DNA of 64,000 bases, taken from positions 107,730 through 171,729 of the forward strand of contig WNNJ02002248.1 in NCBI GenBank assembly GCA_012934845.2, given 5' to 3'. Of this stretch, positions 55,945-64,000 are shown in pieces (position 1 is the first letter of the stretch; the number at the start of each line of letters is the position of its first letter). The position numbers were made by a program, and so were the translations under genes. Below the pieces are notes generated by a model. It saw nothing but the letters and a program-made list of their open reading frames with translations. It ran no database searches and was not told the origin of the DNA. The stretch is from Pomphorhynchus laevis (taxonomy: Eukaryota > Acanthocephala > Palaeacanthocephala > Echinorhynchida > Pomphorhynchidae).

Positions 55945-57250
55945 ATTTGTTATTAGTCACATGCTTTCGGATAGGTAGGATGTTTACGTGTAGTAACCAA
56001 CATGCAACCGGCTTCCATTAATTGTTTTGCTTTTATTATGAAACATACGTTGGTGTGGAGCGCAATCCATCGATATCTAAATAGTATTATAACGGTCTTC
56101 CAAACGATTCCATTGTAACGCTCACACTGTCCATTTCTTTTAGGATTGTATGGAGTAGTTCTGCTTAAGACTACCCAGTTACTCAATTAATATGTCCTTA
56201 GTTATCGAGACATAAACAACGCTCCTTGATCGGAATAGTCATAGTCAGCAGCATTAGACATACATATTTGATCGAGCCACTCGATCACTTTTGTGAAGAC
56301 ATCTTTGCGAGTAAACGCAGACAGAAACCTGTAATACTCATCTATAGCAACGAATTGTTTCCATGTAATCTCATATTTCCATGTATCGTGGAAACATTAG
56401 ACATGTCTAGTAGAATGTGTATAGGCAGTGGTAGACAACCCCGCTACTGATCGAATGTGAGTATATTGTGTGATCGTAATTGGGCTTGACAAACCTTAGA
56501 AAAGTGACCACAATTTCTGCAATAGTGCCATATCGCATCTATAACGTGAAACCTATTCCGATTCTATTTCCAGATCCAGAAACACACTTCTTATCGGTAC
56601 GAGTAACAGCCAAATTGCTTCATTTAACTCATAGTCACTAAGTGTGTTCGACTGTCGTAATTTGTCTTTCGAAATTGATGCTATCAATACATTAAGTACT
56701 TCTGACTGGCAGTTCATGAAAATACTCGATTGTTTAGATGCTTTTATAGATCGAGTTAGTTAATATGTCCTTGATAATGTAAGGTTTTCAATTTCATGTA
56801 GCCGACGACGATTCCACAAATGACCATATCGCGGATAGCTTGTTCTTGATGTTCTATAGCGGTAATATTCGCGTGATCAAAATAGCAGGCTAGATTTGTG
56901 AGCGCTCCGAGGTAGTATCAATGCATTCACGGTGTTTTGTCGGCGTGTTTTCAACCTTTGTCGAAGGAATACAGAATTGATCGGTTTCGAGTATTTGTTT
57001 CTCAGAGTTTGCAGAGTGCTTTCGTACGTTGTTCATTGATTTGCAAGACCATATCAGTATTATAAGCAGCTTATCAGTATAATCAGTTTGTTGATAGGAA
57101 CTGGATCCATTGATTGCAAATAATTTTCAAGTTCACATACTAAAATTAAAATTGTTCGCTTGTATCTATATCATTTGGTTTGCTCGTTAGTTGTTCAGGA
57201 CGATAACAGCGTAACGTTTAAGTTAATAGATGTAAAATCAGAACCAGGAA
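55945..57250 (-). pseudogene. Ty3/Gypsy retrotransposon relic: gag and integrase pieces
   Basis: In minus-strand order: a gag-like segment (HQEQAIRDMVICGIVRRRL, about 56770-56860), a zinc-knuckle remnant HYCRNCGHFSKVC (about 56490-56530) whose first Cys has become Trp, and then, without protease or reverse transcriptase, the integrase core end (DQGALFMSR; LSRTTPYNPKRNGQCERYNG; VWKT, 56060-56245). The integrase wording matches Gypsy elements of many invertebrates. Stops are frequent. LTRs are not recognised. Confidence 0.72.
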
Positions 57251-57429
57251 TTGAGGCCTTATGGGTTAGCATATTGTTACCTACTCATGGATAAGTCATT
57301 ATCGGTCTAATCGTTCGCAGTCCGTTGTCTAATGTGAATTGCATAATCGATGACTTACTGAAATTTGGTTATCGTAGTAATGTAATAGTAGTGGGGTGAT
57401 CTAAACATGCCGACTGTCGAGTGAAGTAG

Positions 57430-59960
57430 TTTTTGTGCTCTTTGAATGATCATTCCTCTTTGGTATTCCTTGATACCGTTAATTTTTTGGACCTTACTCA
57501 GCACGTTACAAAGTTCACACGTTTCTCTGGAGATCATCGTTCTTTACTTGATATTTGCCTTACATCAAGAAAGCACATGATCAATAATGTTACTTATTTG
57601 GATTCTCTAGGCAACCCAGAACATTGCGTACACTGTTTCGACTCAAATTTCTCGCATATATCGCGGCACCCTAAGTCTTGTTCCAATATGTTGCAATGTT
57701 TCAGGACTGACTTTGAATTAGTCTGGCAATCTCTATCCAGTATATGTTGGCTTGATCTCTTAACAGTTGGAGTTGAAATATCATGGCATCAGTTTGAATC
57801 AGTTCTGCGTGAATTGCTTCTACGATTTTCTCCTCGTAAGGTTGCCAGGATACGTACACATCATAGTCCTTGGTTTGATAAGGAGTTAAAAGACGCTCTT
57901 GAATTAAAAAAGTTGGCATTCGTTAGGTTTTCTAAATAACTAAAAAACTATAATTAATTTAAAAATATTAAAAATGGCCTTACATATCTTAAGCGTCCGA
58001 AAAAATGTCAATTTGAAGAATGATTAGCAAAACTCTCTGTACGCGATCCTAGATCATTGTTCAACTATGCTAATTTCAAGAGTGACAATGATAGTATTAG
58101 TTATATCGTTGATAACAATGGATGTTCACGACATTTATATAGCCACTGCTTTTGGTTGTAAATTTCTGGTACAGGTTTCTAACACTCATCTCGAAATGGA
58201 TTTCTCAAATTATGATGTTATTCGTATGTTTTCTGTTCATGATGTGATAAAGGATCTCATGAAGCTCAAATCATCTGTTTCTATCTGTCCTGATCTCCTT
58301 CCACCAGTATACTTGAAAAATCTTTTGACGTTATGGCCTTTCATTTGCATTTGTGGAAATGCTATTATCTAATGCTTCTATCTATCTTGATCAAGTTCGA
58401 ATGTGTGGAAATGCTCTATCATAAGGCCGTTATACAAGATGGAATTGGTGTTTTGCGGAAAGTTATAGACTTGTGAGTTTGACTTGTGTATCTTGCCGTA
58501 TATTGGAGAGGATATTGTGTTGTATAATCAGATACTAATAGATTATTACGCCATAATTAACATGTCTTCCGGAAAATCATTTGACAGTGACGAATCTTTT
58601 GATAGACCGGGAAAGTTGGGTTACCTAGTAGATGGAGAATTCAATGTCGACGTTCTAATTTTTGATTTCTCGAAGACTTTTGACTGTGTTCGTCATGATA
58701 TATTGATTCATAAAATGCAGGCATTGAATATCAATCCTATTATTTTATCAAATAGGGATTAATGGTATTTTCTCTCATCAATACCCCGTTCATGCTGGCG
58801 TACCTCAAGGTTCTGTATTAATTTCACTGCTATTCTGTATTTATTGAACGATTTACCTGGTATCTTGTGTTCAAATTCACTTTTGTATGCGGATGGTATT
58901 TAAATTTATCGAGCAATTAGGTCGAATTTAGATATGGATATTATCCAATCAGATATTAACAGCGTTTATAAGTGGACATTTCCAACGGCTTGTCTATCAA
59001 TGTATCGAAGTGTGTTTGCATGCGTATACGTTCACGCAATGATGCTCCTGAGCTAACATATTATCTAGGTGGTCAGATCATCGAAATAGTTTCACATGTA
59101 GAGGATCTTGGTATATGAATCGCTAACGATTTGTCTACTCGCCGACACTGAGTATGTATGTGCCAAAGCTATGCGTATTGTAGGTCTGATTCGCCGAACG
59201 TTTTATTTTCTGAATCCCTGGTCATTTAAATCACTTGCAAATGCATTCATTCTCAGTCATTTACTGTATGCATATCAATGTTCATATCCTAGAACGGTTG
59301 ATAAGTCCACTCGACTTGAAAATGTGCTGCGTCGGGCAATAATGCTCGTTCATTCAGTAAGCGTTCTTCCATATGGAACAGACTCAGGGCTCTGGATATA
59401 CTTTCTGTACTAAATCTTCGCGATTTGCGAGATATGTGCTTGACGTGGGAGATATTCCACAAACATCACGTTCTGCGTGGACTGTTGAATATTCGATCTA
59501 CCCGAACTTTACGCGGTCATTCCCTATCTCGGTCGTTGCCGAATTGTACGGACCAAAACAATTCAATTTGAACAAAGAATTGTGAATCCATGGAATCGTT
59601 TGAACGAGCAGACTGTTAGATCAGCTTCACATAAACTATTCAAACGGCAAATTATTTTGAATTTGGATTGCTCTCTTTTTTCTTTTTTTCATAATGTACA
59701 ATGTGAATCTTTAAGCCGTGCTTGTAATGCTGTCGACGAATTTTTTTATTATTCTTTATTTAAACTATATTACACAAATAGGGTTCCCGCGAATCTGCCC
59801 ATGAATATTTCAGTCATCAATTTGAGCACATTCCATAGCCGAGTAAACGTTATTATTATCAGACCCTATCTTGGCTTTCGAAGACCTGGACTCCTCATGC
59901 AATCTGACGCAGAACGTGCTATGGCAAGCCAATTCGTCTCTTCAAACGGCTGAAATTGTC
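57430..59960 (+). pseudogene. Third non-LTR retrotransposon (jockey/CR1-like), degenerate
   Basis: Plus-strand pieces in the expected order: endonuclease end (HVTKFTRFSGDHRSLLDICL; LGNPEHCVHC), linker (HHSPWFDKELKDALELKK), RT palm (NVDVLIFDFSKTFDCVRHDI; AGVPQGSVL; LLYADG with the second Asp of the catalytic box changed to Gly), and a C-terminal thumb (AFILSHLLYAYQCS; LENVLRRAIMLVHSV; NPWNRLNEQTVRS). Many stops and frameshifts. It is distinct from the CR1/L2-like family at 11955 and 52012. The 3' part after about 59650 (to 59953) is open but unrecognised. Confidence 0.75.
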
Positions 59961-62900
59961 TGTGTAAGGCTGATGATTATGTTGAGCCTGTTTGGCAGCG
60001 ATAAGCCGGATGAGTTGCATGATCGCATTGCCGATTCCACCAGAAGTTGAGAAAATTGCGAGGATGAAAATTCCAGATAGCTGGAAATAACTATATTTAT
60101 TATATATTTATTATTATACTTATTATATATTTATTATTGTTTACTTATTTTGTACTAAATATATTTAAAAATATTTGAAGCTTAAGATTTTCTATAATTT
60201 AGAGTTACATAAGATATGAATTCTTTAAAATTCAATTTTTATGATTTGATTAATAAATAATATACGATGTACCGAAAAGTTTCTATTTGCTAAATTTGAT
60301 TTTTTAACGGAAATATAATTTTTTTTTCGTAAATATTCAATAACTGTCGATAATCTTCCTTGTTGAAAAACTTTATGAAAATTACTCCTAACTTATATAA
60401 ATTCACTTTAAAAGTTTCTATCAATGAACCTGATTCTAAAAGTTTTAAATTTTGCGATGCTTGTCTTTAACGAACAATTTAGATTTAGATCAAAGCAATA
60501 CGCTGCTCTGAAGATTGTTAGTCTGTAATTTGGATTATTTCGCAAAGCTACCCATCTGTTCGTTCTTCCTTCATCAATGTTTTTATTAGTTAAAATATTT
60601 CTGATGTTATGAGCATTTTGTATGTTGATACCGTCTGATTAGAATAACGGTTTCATTGGAAATATTTGAGTATACAAAATTAAAGATTACTTCAAATAGT
60701 ATGATCTCAAAATTATCATTCTTAACTTTCAAATAGACACATGTAGGTGGATATCGTTCAAAATAAGGATCGTATGTCCTACTAATCGTGCCTTAAACCA
60801 CTGTTGAAATTATCCCTAACCGCAATTCTAAATATTATACTAAATTGAACAGTATCGCAGAATATATCTATAACATCGCACTAAACGAAATATATATTTA
60901 AGCTTAATATGTTTCTATATGGAATGGATTATCACCTGGTGTGATCAACAGCTCTTTTGCTGCGCAATTGAAAGAACGCTTAAAGCTTGACCTCGTAAAC
61001 TCTGTTTTTTCGTTTTTTTTTGTTTTTTATTCGATGTGATGCTTCCTTACGAGCTTCAGTTTCCTTGGAAGTCGACATATAATATAGTATTCAAATAAAG
61101 ACGAAATTGGTTCGTTAAACACATGCCCGTATGAATATATTTTTGTTTCTTATTGTCGACCACGATACTAGAATATTCGTAATTACATAATTTAAATATT
61201 TATTTTTCTCAATCAACACCATCACTCTAATTTCTTTTATCTCATTTCAATTCATCTTTCCCGAAAATCGGGGATCCGCTCACTACGATCAAGATAATCG
61301 ATTTTATCGTAATTTGAGATTTGTGGAATAACTTTACCAGGGTAGATCAAATGTACATATGAAGCCTGGTAACTGTTGCAATATCAAACTCGATTGTTCT
61401 TAAATTGAACACAAGAAACTACATATGAAAATTGTACCCCTCACTTCTTCCCGTAACCTGAAAACAAGTGTTTAACACTTTAATGATTGTTTCATATTGC
61501 ATTGCTAATAATTGAAAATTTTACACATAATATATCGAAAACGAGAATATTCCATAGTTAAAACATTTGGCGATAAAAAGAAAAACTGGGATCATATCTG
61601 TATACCGTACCTGGCATTTTTATAGAAATAAATGCCAGACTCAACAGAAATTGTGTTATCTAAATTATAGCATTAGTACAAAATTAGTATAAACATTTTT
61701 TGATATGAGCATCACTTTTTGAACATTATAAACTGCAATATAAAACCATCCTACTATAAGTTAATGTAGATACACCGTATACCAGATGAATTTATTAACA
61801 CAGCGACTGCTTGATTAAAGTTAAATTTCATAGCAGTGTATTAATTGATCATAATTTTGTAACTTATTTGTTTTTATAAGATTACATATATAAAATGGAT
61901 CTATGTGTATATAAATTGATGGATTGCAAATGAACTATTTTACAATCTTAATTAAAAATTTAAAGTTATATTCCTAGTTAATCATTATATAGAATGTTTT
62001 GTAGATATACAACAGTCCATACATTTTTGAAATCAGAGCAATCACATTACTTTATTACGATGTAATCTAACAATTACTCGAGGTTTAATGATTTTATAAG
62101 GCGATTTAATATTATATTATACAAATGCTCTAAAGACGACGTTTATAACCGACGGCTTACAGCATGGGCTACTGAATTACATTACAGTTATGTAAACTCC
62201 TATGCCGATACGGATGTTTAGCCAGAAATATTGATATTCATTGTAAAACACTTATTAAATTTGAATATTCAGATTAATTTAAGTGCCTTATTTGGTAATA
62301 AATGATTTATTAGTAAATATTTATTTTTGTCGTACTCAAATAAAAACAAGTTATTTATTTAAAAAAACTTTTTAAATTGAAAATGCTCGAAGAAAAAGTC
62401 GAGAATCAAACCCATGAACATGTAAAGACAATGAGTGTATATGAGATGTAAACAAAAGTAGGAGAAAACGCTTTAAATTACAGATAAGGTCAGTATAAAA
62501 CCCATAACTTTAAACAAAATCATCGAATAATTGTAAAATTTTCTTTTATTTGATTGACGGTAATTTTTATTGTTAAATTTTATTAGGTTTCGTAATTTTT
62601 TACCGAAAATTTGAATATATCCGGTATTGTTAAATGAGTGCCGAAAAAACTTGAATTACAGACAGCTTTCATAATAAACTTATAAATTAATTATAAACTG
62701 AAAATCATTATGCTACAAAGGAAAACCGTATGCAAATACTTACTAAGATTTGCTGGGACCATTATCCAAATTATATTTGTTCTTTTATATCAATTTTACT
62801 GCTCAAACATTAAAAGTTTTAAACACACCTTTAAATTAAAAATGCTTAAAAAATATGCGACCATCAGAACCGTGAAAAGGTACAAAAAGATAATGAGTGT

Positions 62901-64000
62901 ATAAGATAAGCACGACAAGATGTTCGGATAAGTTCGAAAAGTTGTTTAAACTCGGAAATATATTATCTTAATGTTAAATAGTAATCTCGATATTTAAAAA
63001 ATATTTATAGGAGATATAAATATCGCAAATAAAAACATAAGCATAAATAATATCAACCAACCACGGGCCATCAAACTTTATTACCGCTTTATAACTTGCA
63101 TTAATATTTGAGCTTTTTTAATAAATGAATCTCTCCGTGAATTTTTAAAGTGTAAATTCGCCAAAAAATATAAATACTTTTCGTAATTCGACGCTAAGGG
63201 CATAATAAGCCACACAAATAATCAGAAATCCATATGCCTATCAATGTTTGTTTTATGACGTTATATTTTTTGTAAAAATATAACGTCTTATCGTCGTATT
63301 TGACTTTTATCCAGTATTGAGAAAAGTCGGTAGAAAAAGTAGACATTTAACTGTTTCTATATGTTGTTTCATAATTATTTGATATTTTTATCCGATAAGA
63401 CATTGCCTGTGCAAAAATTTTCTCAAGCATTTTTCTCTTGTAAATACTTGCAGAAGAAATATGAGCAACGTGTGATTTACGTTGTACTTGTGAAATAAGG
63501 AAAACAACGAAACACGTCATTGTTTCTGTGAAAATTTTACATTAAAATTTATTTTTAGAATAATTTATTATTTGAAATTACTCACTATTTAATTTTTTGT
63601 AACAAAGGCTTTTAGTATTTGATAAAACAAACAAAAAAATCTTCAAATTACATAAAATACTGAATATGACTATTACAACACGTTTGTAATGTATTGTAAT
63701 TTCCATAGGCTTCAAGGTCACTTGAAGCCTGTGGACTTGAAGGTCGTCTTGTAATAATCATCCTTGTGATGAGAACATCTAAAATGTGGTGGAGGATTCC
63801 TGAACACTCTTAAAATCTGGACCCTACTGATGAAGCTCTTTAAGTAGATACCGGTCTTGGGAGTTGGTTGCTGATGGACTTTAATGATTATAAATATACA
63901 GTTATGTTCTTTTCTGCCGTTTACTTATTAGTATACAATAGTAGTGCACGGATGTGCTGAGTATATTATTTAATATACCATATTGTATGTTATCTAATAT
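59961..64000. other. AT-rich terminal stretch, no gene recognised
   Basis: Contains a 64-codon open frame (62710-62904) with one hydrophobic segment and no recognised family. A related short passage ending AATGAGTGTAT occurs twice (62432 and 62892). Hairpins lie at 63257-63287 (GACGTTATATTTTT arms) and 63702-63733 (CCATAGGCTTCAAG arms). Confidence 0.45.

Overview
The window looks like nuclear DNA from an AT-rich invertebrate animal. The two recognisable host genes carry many GT-AG introns. Some introns are only about 45-56 bp and others are kilobases long and packed with transposon debris. There are no bacterial-type operons, and the non-LTR, Penelope-like, hAT, Gypsy and SINE relics fit a metazoan. 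I cannot assign a phylum. Coding and retroelement segments stand out as islands of higher GC in a very AT-rich background.

Layout. From 486 to 10029 (+) lie the last ten exons of an alanine aminotransferase gene; its 5' exons fall outside the window. Its large introns hold a hAT transposase relic (2638-3990), a MITE-like hairpin, a 125 bp direct repeat pair and a CR1/L2-like LINE fragment (8490-9560). From 11182 to 15447 lie a LINE RT scrap and a 5'-truncated copy of the same CR1/L2-like LINE. From 17250 to 22064 is a satellite of 73/88 bp units, stop-free in all three minus-strand frames. From 22392 to 36260 (-) is a complete nine-exon RCC1 gene (467 codons). Its 7.9 kb intron holds a 12 bp minisatellite and a Penelope-like element. 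The two genes converge on the satellite.

From 37365 to 45770 come scraps of a second LINE family, a large inverted SINE (foldback) with hammerhead-ribozyme-like motifs, a local AT-rich duplication, a second Penelope-like copy and a longer copy of the second LINE family. From 46583 to 51992 are weak candidate exons, transposon C-terminal relics and a diverged tandem repeat. From 52012 to 55890 (-) is the best preserved CR1/L2-like LINE. It is followed by a Gypsy gag/integrase relic (-) and a third, degenerate LINE (57430-59960, +). Beyond 59960 I see only AT-rich DNA with small hairpins.

The two host genes are unrelated housekeeping functions: alanine/glutamate metabolism and the chromatin-bound Ran exchange factor. 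Everything else is mainly repeat biology. The items most worth a second look are the all-frames-open satellite with its roughly ten-unit higher-order pattern, the SINE foldback with hammerhead-like core, the Penelope-associated repeat with pseudoknot-order complementarity, and a LINE 3' end that abuts a candidate splice acceptor.
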